Positions 11,801-25,104 are shown, counted from the first letter of the stretch. The stretch: 64,000 bases of DNA from Archivesica marissinica (GCA_014843695.1 JABXNX010000063.1:111811-175810); one strand, 5' to 3'. Notes: generated by a model from the letters alone, not told the origin. Made by a program: numbers and translations.

Positions 11801-14800
11801 ACATAATGCAGGTGTTTACACATAATGCAGGTTTTTACACATAATGCAGGTGATTACACATAATGCTGTTGTTTACACATACACATAATGAGTGTGTTTA
11901 CACATAATGAGAGTGCTTACACATAATGATGCTGTTTACACATACACATAATGAGTGTGTTTACACATAATGCGGGTGTTTACACATAATGTGGTGTTTA
12001 CACATAATGCGGGTGTTAACACATAATGTGGTGTTTACACATAATGCAGGTGTTTACACATAATGCAGGTTTTTACACATAATGCAGGTGATTACACATA
12101 ATGCTGATGTTTACACATACACATAATGAGTGTGTTTACACATAATGAGTGTGCTTACACATAATGAGTGTGTTTACACATAATGAGTGTGTTTACACAT
12201 AATGCGGGTGTTTACACATAATGTGCTGCTTACACATAATGTGGGTGTTTACACATAATGTGGGTGTTTACACATAATGCTGTTGTTTACACATACACAT
12301 AATGCAGGTGTTTACACATAATGAGTGTGTTTACACATAATGCGGGTGATTACACATAATGCGGGTGATTACAAATAATGAGTGTATTTACACATAATGA
12401 GTTTGTTTACACATAATGCGGGTGTTTACACATAATGTGCTGCTTACACATAATGTGGGTGTTTACACACAATGTGGGTGTTTACACATAATGCTGTTGT
12501 TTACACATACACATAATGCAGGTGTTTACACATAATGAGTGTGTTTACACATAATGTCGGTGATTACACATAATGAGTGTGTTTACACATAATGTCGGTG
12601 ATTACACATAATGCTGGTGTTTACACATAATGTGGTGTTTACACATAATGCGTGTGTTTACACATAATGCGGGTGATTACACATAATGCGGGTGATTACA
12701 CATAATGCGGGTGTTTACACATAATGCGATGTTTACACATAATGCGGGTGTTTACACATAATGTGGTGCTTACACATAATGTGGGTGTTTACACACAATG
12801 CGGTGATTACACATAATGCGGGTGTTTACACATAATGCTGTTGTTTACACATACACATAATACAGGTGTTAAAATATAATGAGTGTGTTTACACATAATG
12901 AGTGTGCTTATACATAATGAGTGTGTTTACACATAATGAGTGTGTTTACACATAATGAGTGTGTTTACACATAATGCGGGTGATTACACATAATGCGGGT
13001 GTTTACACATAATGCGGTGTTTACACATAATGCGGGTGTTTACACATAATGTGGTGCTTACACATAATGCAGGGTGTTTACAAATAATGCGGGTGTTTAC
13101 ACATAATGCAAGTGTTTACACATAATGAGTGTATTTACACATAATGAGTGTGTTTACCTATAATGTGGGTGGTTAAACATAATGCAGGTGTTTACACATA
13201 ATGAGTGTGCTTACACATAATGAGTGTGTTTACACATATGTGGTTGCTTATACATAATGCAGGTGTTTACACATAATGAGTGTGCTTACACATAATGAGT
13301 GTGTTTACACATAATGTGGGTGATTACACATAATGAGTGTGTTTACACATAATGTGGGTGTTTACACATAATCAGTGTATTTACACATAATGAGTGTGCT
13401 TACACATAATGAGTGTGTTTACACATAATGTGGGTGATTACACATAATGAGTGTGTTTACACATAATGAGTGTGTTTACACATAATGCGGGTGATTACAC
13501 ATAATGCGGGTGATTACACATAATGAGTGTGCTTACACATAATGAATGTGTTTACACATAATGTGGGTGATTACACATAATGCGGGTGTTTACACATAAT
13601 GCGGTGTTTACACATAATGCGGGTGTTTACACATAATGTGGTGCTTACACATAATGCAGGGTGTTTACACATAATGTGGGTGTTTACACATAATGTGGTG
13701 TTTACAAATAATGCGGGTGTTTACACATAATGCAAGTGTTTACACATAATGAGTGTGTTTACATATAATGTGGGTGTTTACACATAATAAGTGTGTTTAC
13801 ACATAATGTAGATGCTTACACATAATGTGGGTGTTTACACATAATGTGGGTGATTACACATAATGAGTACGATTACACATACTGCTGTTGTTTACACATA
13901 GACATAATGCGGTGTTTACACATAATGCGGGTGCTTACACATAATGCGGATGTTTACACATAATGCGGGTGTTTACACATAATGCGGTGATTACACATAA
14001 TGCGGTGTTACACATAATGCTGTTGTTTACACATACACATAATGCAGTGTTTACACATAATGCAGGTGTTTACACATAATGAGTGTGTTTACACATACTG
14101 TAGCTGTTTACACATAATGTGGGTGTTTACACATAATGTGGGTGATTACACATAATGAGTACGATTACACATAATGAGTGTGTTTACACATAATGTAGAT
14201 GTTTACACATAATGTGGGTGTTTACACATAATGTGGGTGATTACACATAATGAGTACGATTACACATACTGCTGTTGTTTACACATACAAATAATGCGGG
14301 TGTTTACACATAATGCGGTGTTACACATAATGCAGGTGATTACACATAATGCTGTTGTTTACACATAATTCGGTGTTTACACATAATGCAGGTGATTACA
14401 CATAATGAGTGCATTTACACATAATGCTGTTATTTACACATAATGCAGGTGTTTACACATAATGCAGGTGTTTACACATAATGAGTGTGTTTACACATAA
14501 TGTAGGTGTTTACACATAATGTGGGTGATTACACATAATGAGTACGATTACACATACTGCTGTTGTTTACACATACACATAATGTGTGTTTACACATAAT
14601 GCGGATGTTTACACATAATGCGGTGTTTACACATAATGCTGTTGTTTACACATACACATAATGCAGGTGATTACACATAATGAGTGCATTTACACATAAT
14701 GCTGTTATTTACACATAATGCAGGTGTTTACACATAATAAGTGTGTTTACACATAATGTAGGTGTTTACACATAATGTGGGTGTTTACACATAATGTGGG

Positions 14801-16035
14801 TGATTACACATGAGTACGATTACACATACTGCTGTTGCTTACACATACACATAATGTGGTGTTTACACATAATGCAGGTGTTTACACACAATGCGGGTGT
14901 TTACACATAATGCGAGTGTTTACACATAATGCGGTGTTTACACATAATGCGGGTGTTTACACATAATGTGGTGTTTACACATAATGCGAGTTTTTACACA
15001 TAATGTGGTGTTTACACATAATGCAGGTGATTACACATAATGCGGTGTTTACACATAATGTGGTGTTTACACATAATGCTGTTGTTTACACATACACATA
15101 ATGCAGATGTTTACACATAATGAGTGTGTTTACACATAATGAGTGTGCTTACACATAATGTGGGTGATTACACATAATGAGTGTGTTTATACATAATGAG
15201 GGTGTTTACACATAATGAGTGTGTTTACACATAATGAGTGTGTTTACACATAATGCAGGTGATTACACATAATGAGTGTGCTTACACATAATGCGGGTGT
15301 TTACACATAATGCAGTGTTTACACATAATGCGGGTGTTTTACACATAATGTGGTGCTTACACATAATGCGGGTGTTTACACATAATGTGGGTGTTTACAC
15401 ATAATGCAGGTGTTTACACATAATGCTGTTGTTTACACATACTGCAGGTGTTTACACATAATGTGGTGTTTACACATAATGAGGGTGTTTACACATAATG
15501 TGGTGCTTACACATAAGCGGATGTTTACACACAATACGGTGTTTACACATAATGCTGTTGTTTACACATACACATAATGCAGGTGCTTACACATAATGAG
15601 TGTATTTACACATAATGAGTGTGTTTACACATAATGCAGGTGCTTACACATAATGCGGGTGATTACACATAATGTGGGTGGTTAAACATAATGCAGGTGT
15701 TTACACATATGTGGGTGATTACACATAATGTGGGTGCTTATACATAATGAGTGTGTTTATACATAATGTGGGTGATTACACATAATGAGTGTGTTTACAC
15801 ATAATGCGGGTGTTTACACATAATGCGGGTGTTTATACATAATGAGTGTGCCTACACATAATGCAGGTGTTTACACATAATGCAGGTGTTTACACATACT
15901 GTGGGTGTTTACACATACACATAATGCGGGTGTCTACACATAATGAGTGTGTTTACACATAATGTGGGTGTTTACACATAATGAGTGTTTACACATAATG
16001 CGGGTGTTTACACATAATGCAGATGTTTACACAGG
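8880..16035. repeat. 7.1-kb minisatellite of 18-26 bp units (TTACACATAATG family)
   Basis: Units share TTACACATAATG followed by CAGGTGT, CGGGTGT, AGTGTGT, TGGGTGT or CTGTTGT, some with an extra TACACA (24-26 bp form). From about 9520 to 10850 the long form dominates; beyond about 10870 short forms prevail. It fills the intron from just after exon C's donor. No genes are seen inside. Confidence 0.96.
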
Positions 16036-16063
16036 TAGTATTACACCACATTGCTTCTCTTAC

Positions 16064-16159
16064 CTTTCTGGGGTTTGGTGTGGGTTTCGTGTTTACCACC
16101 TCAGATGTAAACTTAGGAGGGGGAGGTCGGGGTGGGACTAAATTGTGCTTTTTCATCTC
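16064..16159 (-). CDS. FAM13: FAM13-family protein, internal exon C (proline-rich linker)
   Basis: Minus-strand exon of 96 bp (32 codons), phase 0 at both ends. Acceptor TTAAATTAG|GAGATG; donor CCCAGAAAG|GTAAGAG, close to consensus. The peptide starts EMKKHNLVPPRPPPPKFTSE and ends NTKPTPNPRK. The PPRPPPPK stretch is a potential SH3/WW-domain ligand. A Lys/Pro-rich segment also follows the RhoGAP domain in vertebrate FAM13A (PKPPPKTKIPK), so position and composition agree, though residue-level homology is weak. Using AG two codons further in (before ATG) would only drop Glu and keep phase. It is too short and too repeat-buried for an ORF scan, and is supported by splice sites, phase and composition. 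Confidence 0.8.
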
Positions 16160-16261
16160 CTAATTTAAGTAAGATATTCAAAATAAGTTACTAACACAAT
16201 GTATGTATGTGCCCCACAAACTCAAACCTGTTTTCACCTACCAATAGAAATTAAACTAAAA

Positions 16262-16607
16262 ACTTCCAGGTTATAAAGAGAACAGTATAAATGTATTTCC
16301 TATATAAACTTTAACATCCAGGTTTATTAAGAGAGAACAATATAAATGTATTTCCTATATAAACTTTAACATCCAGGTTTATTAAGAGAGAACAATATAA
16401 ATGTATTTCCTATATAAGCTTTAACTTCCAGGTGTATTTAAAGAGAACAATATAAATGTATTTCCTATATAAACTTTTACTTCCAGGTGTATTTAAAGAG
16501 AACAATATAAATGTATTTCCTATATAAACTTTTACTTCCAGGTGTATTTAAAGAGAACAATATAAATGTATTTCCTATATAAACTTTTACTTCCAGGTGT
16601 ATTTAAA
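16262..16607. repeat. 55-bp minisatellite, left part
   Basis: About six copies of a unit including AGAGAACAATATAAATGTAT and TTCCTATATAARCTTTAACTTCCAGG. The array resumes at 17798 after a composite insertion. Confidence 0.93.
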
Positions 16608-16967
16608 GATATATTGCCTATTCATTTTTCATGCATTGTGATTATATTTTTTTCTATTAAGAGTATTTAATAAGATGACAAGGATTACATTATACACATT
16701 TTAAGACACTATCTCATTCAAAATTATTTATTAACTTGAGAAACAACAAAACACTGAATAAAATAACAACTTAAATAGACTAGAAAATGTTTCAGAGAAC
16801 GGTGAATATATAAGCAACAGTTGAAGCGATTGAGTTGAGTATAAAAAAGCAGATCCCCTGCATATAACCGTTTACTCGACGGTAGCTATGCTGTAAAATT
16901 GTCAGGACAAAAACTCGTTTTTATAGTGAAGTCATGAAAAACTGACGCCACCCTTCATAGATAATAA
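16608..16967. other. Insertion flank left of the hAT element
   Basis: AT-rich unique sequence interrupting the 55-bp array. It probably belongs to an older element into which the hAT copy jumped, since the sequence across the hAT site reads through to 17702-17797. No coding exon is recognised. The segment ends with one copy of the hAT target duplication (16960-16967). Confidence 0.5.
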
Positions 16968-17693
16968 ACAGGGCTGCAACGATCCACCAGAAGCTCGATC
17001 GGATTTGATTTGATTCTTTATGTGCCGATATGATCCATTATTTACAGATTACTTTCTAAGAAGCATACTCTGTGTTGCTTAATACCGAGACCCTAGGGCA
17101 GCCTGGCTTCAGAGCAAATGAATTTACTGGTGTATAATCCTAGTTCCTACTACATATGAACAAAACTTGCAAGTCACATCACTTAACGTTTGAATAAAAG
17201 TAAACCAAGACAATAATAATAAATGAATAATACATGTACATGAAATGAGATAAAATGAAATGACTAGAAATTCAACCGCTGTAGATAATCCAGTGCACAT
17301 GTCCAAGTGTGGAACAGTGTCCATGTAATGAATTATGGCTTATATAAATCATCAGGAATTGCACTGATGTTGTTGGTGTGGGGGAATGTTCGGCGATTGA
17401 CTCATAGTATTGTCGATGTTTACGTCTACGTTATGGTGTCTTTTTAGATGCTTCATTAAGTTTGATGTGGAACAAGATGGTGGATAGCTTACGTCAGTGA
17501 AACATAGACAGCATGTGGCCTTGTTTTCCTTCTTGTTAACATCTCGAAATCAAATATGGCCCACACTAACTTTTAGGATCATTATTTAGTAATGGCAGAC
17601 GCCATTTTGATAAACAGACCTTTCATAAGTTTTTACGGGCTCATTGAGCATAGAATCGGTGGCGCGGAATCGGATTTAATCGTTGCAGCCCTA
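16968..17693. mobile_element. Non-autonomous hAT-like element
   Basis: 726-bp element with terminal inverted repeats AGGGCTGCAACGAT at the left and its reverse complement ATCGTTGCAGCCCT at the right. It is flanked by an 8-bp target duplication, GATAATAA (16960-16967) and GATGATAA (17694-17701), with one mismatch. An 8-bp duplication and this TIR type are hAT hallmarks. No transposase domain is readable; the 66-codon minus-strand ORF at 17124-17324 shows no known motif. Confidence 0.85.
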
Positions 17694-17701
17694 GATGATA
17701 A

Positions 17702-17797
17702 ATACCGCTCAATATCGCTATTCAATTTTAATATCGCGATATTTTATCGCGGATCCTAATATCGCGATATACCGGTACCGGTATATCGTGACACCCA
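17702..17797. repeat. Palindrome-dense relic, right flank of composite insertion
   Basis: Contains AATATCGCGATATT and a perfect 24-bp inverted repeat centred on ACCGGTACCGGT (17765-17788), ending TATCGTGACACCC. It looks like the terminus of an older transposon whose other end is in or before 16608-16967. Confidence 0.6.
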
Positions 17798-18668
17798 TAG
17801 GAACAATATAAATGTATTTCCTATATAAACTTACTTCCAGGTGTATTTAAAGAGAACAATATAAATGTATTTCCTATATAAACTTTAACTTCCATGTTTA
17901 TTAAGAGAGAACAATATAAATGTATTTCCTATATAAACTTTAACTTCCAGGTGTATTTAAAGAGAACAATATAAATGTATTTCCTATATAAGCTTTAACT
18001 TCCAGGTGTATTTAAAGAGAACAATATAAATGTATTTCCTATATAAGCTTTAACTTCCAGGTGTATTTAAAGAGAACAATATAAATGGATTTCCTATATA
18101 AGCTTTAACTTCCAGGTGTATTTAAAGAGAACAATATAAATGTATTTCCTATATAAGCTTTAACTTCCAGGTGTATTTAAAGAGAACAATATAAATGTAT
18201 TTCCTATATAAGCTTTAACTTCCAGGTGTATTTAAAGAGAACAATATAAATGTATTTCCTATATAAGCTTTAACTTCCAGGTGTATTTAAAGAGACAATA
18301 TAAATGGATTTCCTATATAAGCTTTAACTTCCAGGTGTATTTAAAGAGAACAATATAAATGTATTTCCTATATAAGCTTTAACTTCCAGGTGTATTTAAA
18401 GAGAACAATATAAATGTATTTCCTATATAAGCTTTAACTTCCAGGTGTATTTAAAGAGAACAATATAAATGTATTTCCTATATAAGCTTTAACTTCCAGG
18501 TGTATTTAAAGAGAACAATATAAATGTATTTCCTATATAAGCTTTAACTTCCAGGTGTATTTAAAGAGAACAATATAAATGGATTTCCTATATAAGCTTT
18601 AACTTCCAGGTGTATTTAAAGAGAACAATATAAATGTATTTCCTATATAAGCTTTAACTTCCAGGTTT
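17798..18668. repeat. 55-bp minisatellite, right part
   Basis: About 16 copies of the same unit as 16262-16607, more uniform here (most carry TATAAGCTTTAACTTCCAGG). Together with the left part it shows the array existed before the transposon insertion. Confidence 0.95.
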
Positions 18669-18739
18669 ATTCAACATCAAATATTTGTTGAAATTTAAGA
18701 TCGTAATCCAACATACATTTATTTTGTCACCACATACAG

Positions 18740-18860
18740 AACTAGACTGCATACAGAACTAGATTGCATACAGAACTAGACTGCATACAGAACTAGATTG
18801 CATACAGAACTAGACTGCATACAGAACTATACTGCATACAGAACTAGACTGCATACAGAA
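18740..18860. repeat. 17-bp tandem repeat
   Basis: About seven copies of CATACAGAACTAGAYTG. The rest of 18669-18997 is AT-rich sequence in which I see nothing recognisable. Confidence 0.92.
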
Positions 18861-19083
18861 TTATTATGTGTATTATATGCACAGTATTTATCGTTCATAT
18901 TGTAAAGTAGACATGTCACTGACAAGATTAATGTTCACATAAAACTAATGTACATATCATGTTAACAATACAGTGTGTGACAAGTACACTAGACATATGT
19001 GACCCGCCATCACAAAATCAGTCTTAAGTCGGAAAAAATAAATAATGAGTTAACTATACCATCATATCATTCATGTGAGTGTA

Positions 19084-19852
19084 GGACAATATCCCCCCCG
19101 GACAATATCCCCCCGTATATTTTGACCCAGACGGACAATATCCCCCCCGTCAAAAAAAAAGACAGGGCAGACAATATCCCCCCCATCAAAATACAAGGCG
19201 GACAATATCCCCCCCGTGGATAATCCTAGGGCGGACAATATCCCCCCCGTAGAAAATCATAGGACGGAGAAAGAGTAACTAACAAGAATGGGTTAACAAC
19301 CTTTATTTCCATATACAAGCACATAAGCATGATAAATAATGATATAGGACAGTGCGATATTTTGTGTGAATTTTGGTGTTTATTATAGTCTTATTCATGA
19401 AAGTGCTAATTGAGACTTGTCATTTAGCACATAGTGGCGAAACCTAAGAATTGTTCACAGTCTTATACACTCGCCAATCGCGAACAGGAAACTGGCTGTC
19501 GTTTTCGCTCCATCCCGGTACTGGCGGTATAATTTGTTAAGTCTCTTCTGGAGAGAAACGCTCGTCTTCTTAGAGCGTTTGGCCGATGGTTGTCCAGTCC
19601 GCTGACGTTCCATCTCGGTGTTCACGGCTGTCTGGTCTTTCTGCAGACAGGAGCGTACTGTCCACAGACTGGGATTACTATGTCCAACTAAATGTCTAAA
19701 TGAGTTATTCCAACTTTCGCAATTGTTATTAGTTCTGTCGCCTCCATTGAGTGTAGTTTCTACGGGGGGATATTGTCCGCCCTGTCTTTTTGATGGGGGG
19801 GATATTGTCCGCCTGGGTCAAAATATACGGGGGGGGGATATTGTCCGGGGGG
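19084..19852. mobile_element. MULE (Mutator-like) deletion derivative with GGACAATATCCCCCC repeats
   Basis: Both ends carry GGACAATATCCCCCC followed by GTATATTTTGACCCAG in inverted orientation. Additional spaced copies of the same motif (six on the left, three on the right) form compound terminal repeats. The interior holds the C-terminus of a Mutator-type transposase on the minus strand. I could not define a convincing 9-bp target duplication. It sits inside the TGTGACCC element. Confidence 0.75.
19455..19765 (-). pseudogene. MULE transposase C-terminal fragment
   Basis: Open to a TGA stop at 19455. The peptide contains LNGGDRTNNNCESWNNSFRH and then LVGHSNPSLWTVRSCLQKDQ. RTNN-CE-W-N-F---G--HP-LW----LQK is the signature near the end of MULE-domain transposases of animal Mutator elements. 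A basic tail (RSKKTSVSLQKRLNKLYRQY) follows. The reading frame runs straight into the terminal repeat, so the catalytic DDE core has been deleted; the fragment cannot transpose itself. Confidence 0.8.
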
Positions 19853-20343
19853 ACGTTTACGTCGCAACTGAAGAGATTTTTGAAAAAATTCGATCGATTT
19901 AAAGCCGTTTGATTAGTTGGAAGCATATAAGATCTTACTTCAAAAATAGCATCAGCTGAAAATACGTCATCTCTAGTTTATTTCGGTACCAAATACATGG
20001 GGCCAAACCGCGGGACAGTATCATTGAAGGCCATCGGAAAACACCACCTTCCCGGCTTAGATCTTTTGTTTCACTGCGATTAATAACAATGGCAATTAAC
20101 ACCAAGCTAATTAAAATGTGTTTTTAATGCCTTAAATTACACAAATACGTGCTTCTATCACATTTATTATAAAGATAAATGATTATAAAATGCCATTATA
20201 CAATAATCTGAAAATTGTTAAAATACCATTTTGTTGACTTATAATGTAATTATCTGCCTTACGATAATCCCGACTTACGACTGATTTTGATATGGCGGGT
20301 CACATATTTCAAGTACATGCATGTATGCAGTTCATAAGTTCTA

Positions 20344-21140
20344 TGGATAGTTAGAACAATACACCCTACTCACTGGGGTTATAGAACATACCCATTACAA
20401 CAAATGACCGTACCTGCTGGAGTTATAGACTGTATCCTTTTGAACAATAGACCTTACCCACTGGGTGATAGATATATCCATTGGAACAATAGACCTTACC
20501 CACTGGGTGATAGATATATCCATTGGAACAATATACCTTACTCACTGGGTGATAGATATATCCATTGGAACAATAGACCTTACTCACTGGGTGATAGATA
20601 TATCCATTGGAACAGTAGACCTTACTCACTGGGTGATAGATATATCCATTGGAACAATACACCTTACTCACTGGGTGATAGATATATCCATTGGAACAAT
20701 ACACCTTACCCACTGGGTGATAGATATATCCATTGGAACCGTAGACCTTACTCACTGGGTGATAGATATATCCATTGGAACAATAGACCTTACTCACTGG
20801 GTGATAGATATATCCATTGGAACAATAGACCTTACTCACTGGGTGATAGATATATCCATTGGAACAATAGACCTTACCCACTGGGTGATAGATATATCCA
20901 TTGGAACAATAGACCCTACCCACTGGGTGATAGATATATCCATTGGAACAATAGACCTTACTCACTGGGTATAGAATACCATGGAACAATAACCTTACCT
21001 GTGTAATTATAACCTTACCCAAAAACCACCAATTATAACCTTACCACTGGAGATATATCCATTGAACAATAACCTTACCTGGGGATAATATACCATGAAC
21101 AATAACCTTACCCACTGGAGATATATTTGGAACAATAGAC
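20344..21140. repeat. 42-bp minisatellite with degenerate right edge
   Basis: About 13 copies of CCATTGGAACAATAGACCTT plus ACTCACTGGGTGATAGATATAT, then degraded copies from 20975 to 21140. 42 is a multiple of 3, hence open frames on both strands. In the sense strand each unit contains CCCAGTGAGTAAGGTC, which holds GTGAGT and GTAAGG donor-like hexamers. Confidence 0.95.
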
Positions 21141-21164
21141 ATTACTCACTGGGGTCATAGAACA

Positions 21165-24100
21165 TACCCACTGGAGATATATACCTTACCTGCTGTAATT
21201 ATATACCTTACCTGCTGGAGATATATACCTTACCTGCTGTAATTATATACCTTACCCACTGGAGATATATACCTTACCTGCTGTAATTATATACCTTACC
21301 TGCTGGAGATATATACCTTACCTGCTGTAATTATATACCTTACCTGCTGGAGATATATACCTTACCTGCTGGAGATATATACCTTACCCACTGGAGATAT
21401 ATACCTTACCTGCTGTAATTATATACCTTACCTGCTGGAGATATATACCTTACCTGCTGTAATTATATACCTTACCCACTGGAGATATATACCTTACCTG
21501 CTGTAATTATATACCTTACCTGCTGGAGATATATACCTTACCTGCTGTAATTATATACCTTACCTGCTGGAGATATATACCTTACCTGCTGGAGATATAC
21601 CTTACCCACTGTAAATATATACCTTACCTGCTGTAATTATATACCTTACCTGCTGGAGATATATACCTTACCTGCTGTAATTATATACCTTACCGGCTGT
21701 AATTATATATCATACGTGCTGGAGATATATACCTTACCTGCTGGAGATATATACCTTACTGGCTGTAATTATATACCTTACCGGCTGTAATTATATATCT
21801 TACCTGCTGGAGATATATACCTTACTGGCTGTAATTATATATCATAGCTGCTGGAGATATATACCTTACATGCTGGAGATATATACCTTACCTGCTGGAG
21901 ATATATACCTTACCTGCTGGAGATATATACCTTACCTGCTGGAGATATACCTTACTGGCTGTAATTATATACCTTACCGCTGTAATTATATATCTTACCT
22001 GCTGGAGTTATATACCTTACTGGCTGTAATTATATATCATACCTGCTGGAGATATATACCTTACCTGCTGGAGATATATACCTTACCTGCTGGAGATATA
22101 TACCTTACTGGCTGTAATTATATACCTTACCTGCTGGAAATATATACCTTACCTGCTGGAGATATATACCTTACCGGCTGTAATTATATACCTTACCTCT
22201 AGATATATCTTACCTGCTGGAGATATATACCTTACCTGCTGGAGATATATACCTTACCTGCTGGAGATATATACCTTACCTGCTGGAGATATATACCTTA
22301 CCTGCTGGAGATATATACCTTACCGGCTGGAGATATATACCTTACCTGCTGTAATTATATATCTTACCTGCTGGAGATATATACCTTAACGGCTGTAATT
22401 ATATACCTTACCTGCTGGAGATATATCTTACCTGCTGGAGATATATACCTTACCTGCTGGAGATATATACCTTACCTGCTGGAGATATATACCTTACCTG
22501 CTGGAGATATATACCTTACCGGCTGGAGATATATACCTTACCGGCTGGAGATATATACCTTACCTGCTGTAATTATATATCTTACCTGCTGGAGATATAT
22601 ACCTTACCGGCTGTAATTATATACCTTACCTGCTGGAGATATATACCTTACCTGCTGGAGATATATACCTTACCGGCTGTAATTATATATCTTACCTGCT
22701 GAAGATATATACCTTACCTGCTGGAGTTATATACCTTACTGGCTGTAATTATATACCTTACCTGCTGGAGATATATACCTTACCTGCTGGAGATATATAC
22801 CTTACCTGCTGGAGATATATACCTTACCTGCTGTAATTATATACCTTACCGGCTGTAATTATATACCTTACCTGCTGGAGATATATACCTTACCTGCTGG
22901 AGATATATACCTTACCTGCTGGAGATATATACCTTACCTGCTGGAGATATATACCTTACCTGCTGTAATATATATCTTACCTGCTGGAGATATATACCTA
23001 CCGCTGTAATTATATACCTTACCTGCTGAGATATATCTTACCTGCTGGAGATATATACCTTACCTGCTGGAGATATATACCTTACCTGCTGGAGATATAT
23101 ACCTTACCGGCTGTAATTATATATCTTACCTGCTGGAGATATATACCTTACCTGCTGGAGTTATATACCTTACCGGCTGTAATTATATACCTTACCTGCT
23201 GGATATATATACCTTACCTGCTGGAGATATATACCTTACCTGCTGGAGATATATACCTTACCGGCTGTAATTATATACCTTACCTGCTGGAGATATATAC
23301 CTTACCGGCTGTAATTATATATCTTACCTGCTGGAGATATATACCTTACCTGCTGGAGATATATACCTTACCTGCTGGAGATATATACCTTACCTGCTGG
23401 AGATATATACCTTACCTGCTGGAGATATATACCTTACCTGCTGGAGATATATACCTTACCTGCTGGAGAATATACCTTACAGCTGTAATTATATACCTTA
23501 CCTGCTGGAGATATATACCTTACCTGCTGTAATTATATATCTTACCTGCTGGAGATATATACCTTACCTGCTGTAATTATATACCTTACCTGCTGGAAAT
23601 ATATACCTTACCTGCTGGAGATATATACCTTACCGGCTGTAATTATATACCTTACCTGCTGGAGATATATCTTACCTGCTGGAGATATATACCTTACCTG
23701 CTGGAGATATATACCTTACCTGCTGGAGATATATACCTTACCTGCTGGAGATATATACCTTACCTGCTGGAGATATATACCTTACCTGCTGGAGATATAT
23801 ACCTTACCTGCTGTAATTATATACCTTACCGGCTGTAATTATATACCTTACCTGCTGGAGATATATACCTTACCTGCTGGAGATATATACCTTACCTGCT
23901 GGAGATATATACCTTACCTGCTGGAGATATATACCTTACCGCAACCTTACCTGCTGGAGTTATATACCTTACCTGCTGGAGATATATACCTTACCTGCTG
24001 TAATTATATACCTTACCGGCTGTAATTATATACCTTACCTGCTGGAGATATATACCTTACCTGCTGGAGATATATACCTTACCTGCTGGAGATATATACC

Positions 24101-24690
24101 TTACCTGCTGGAGATATATACCTTACCTGCTGTAATTATATATCTTACCTGCTGGAGATATATACCTTACCGGCTGGAAATATATACCTTACCTGCTGGA
24201 GATATATCTTACCTGCTGGAGATATATACCTTACCTGCTGGAGATATATACCTTACCTGCTGGAGATATACCTTACCTGCTGGAGATATATACCTTACCT
24301 GCTGGAGATATATACCTTACCTGCTGGAGATATATACCTTATCTGCTGTAATTATATACCTTACCGGCTGTAATTATATACCTTACCTGCTGGAGATATA
24401 TACCTTACCTGCTGGAGATATATACCTTACCTGCTGGAGATATATACCTTACCTGCTGGAGAAATATACCTTACCTGCTGTAATTATATATCTTACCTGC
24501 TGGAGAAATATACCTTACCTGCTGGAGATATATACCTTACCTGCTGTAATTATATATCTTACCTGCTGGAGATATATACCTTACCTGCTGTAATTATATA
24601 TCTTACCTGCTGGAGATATATACCTTACCTGCTGTAATTATATATCTTACCTGCTGGAGATATATACCTTACCGGCTGTAATTATATATC
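21165..24690. repeat. 22-bp minisatellite of CAG|GTAAGG donor-like units
   Basis: About 160 copies of ACCTTACCTGCTGGAGATATAT and the alternate ACCTTACCTGCTGTAATTATAT. In the sense strand these read CCAGCAGGTAAGGTATATAT or TTACAGCAGGTAAGG, i.e. a consensus 5' splice site in nearly every unit. Variants with CCGGCTG (CAGCCGGTAAGG) keep the GTAAGG. The array lies in the intron between exons B and C. Confidence 0.96.
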
Positions 24691-25104
24691 TTACCATCCA
24701 TAAGACAAGTTTTTTACCACCAGATTATGGCCTCAAAGTGGCTTCCCATCTTATAAGTGAGTGATAAATTTTTTAAATGTGTTAAATAGTATCCATAATA
24801 CGTTTTAGAAAAAGAAAACACTTTGATACTGAACATTTCTTCAACTTTCACTCACACTTTGATACTGAACATTTCTTCAACTTTCACTAACACTTTGATA
24901 CTGAACATTTCTTTAACTTTCACTAACACTTTGATACTGAACATTTCTTCAACTTTCACTGGCCAAAAATGCAATTTATAGATAGTCTGGTGTCCATTTT
25001 ATCAACATTTCTTATCTGCGGGTGATTGCCAAAACCAACACATTTCAAGACAAGGTAGAGGGGTCATCTTATTGGTGGGACCGCCTTATAGGCGAGTATA
25101 GATG
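24691..25104. other. Unique segment with a small 36-bp repeat
   Basis: Contains four copies of CACTTTGATACTGAACATTT CTTCAACTTTCACT at about 24826-24960. The ends (TACCATCCATA near 24690 and an inverted TACCATCTATA near 25090) hint at a small TIR element, but the match is short. No exon found. Confidence 0.4.

Larger units (their letters stand above)
18998..20304. mobile_element. TIR element (TGTGACCC termini) carrying a nested MULE relic
   Basis: Terminal inverted repeats read TGTGACCCGCCATCACAAAA at the left; reverse complement of the right end gives TGTGACCCGCCATATCAAAA. Both continue with TCAGTC(T/G)TAAGTCGG. TA flanks both ends. The left interior (GTTAACTATACCATCATAT, ATCATTCATGT) matches the reverse complement of 28430-28540, so both belong to one family in opposite orientations. 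No transposase of its own is seen. The right interior (19853-20260) holds nothing I recognise. Confidence 0.75.

Noticed and set aside
8880..16035. Telomere-like or centromere satellite
   Set aside because: Units do not match TTAGGG-type repeats, length is only 7 kb, and the array lies between exons C and D of one gene.
24691..25104. Small TIR transposon with TACCATC ends
   Set aside because: The inverted match is only about 10 bp, no target duplication was found, and adjoining arrays blur the borders.
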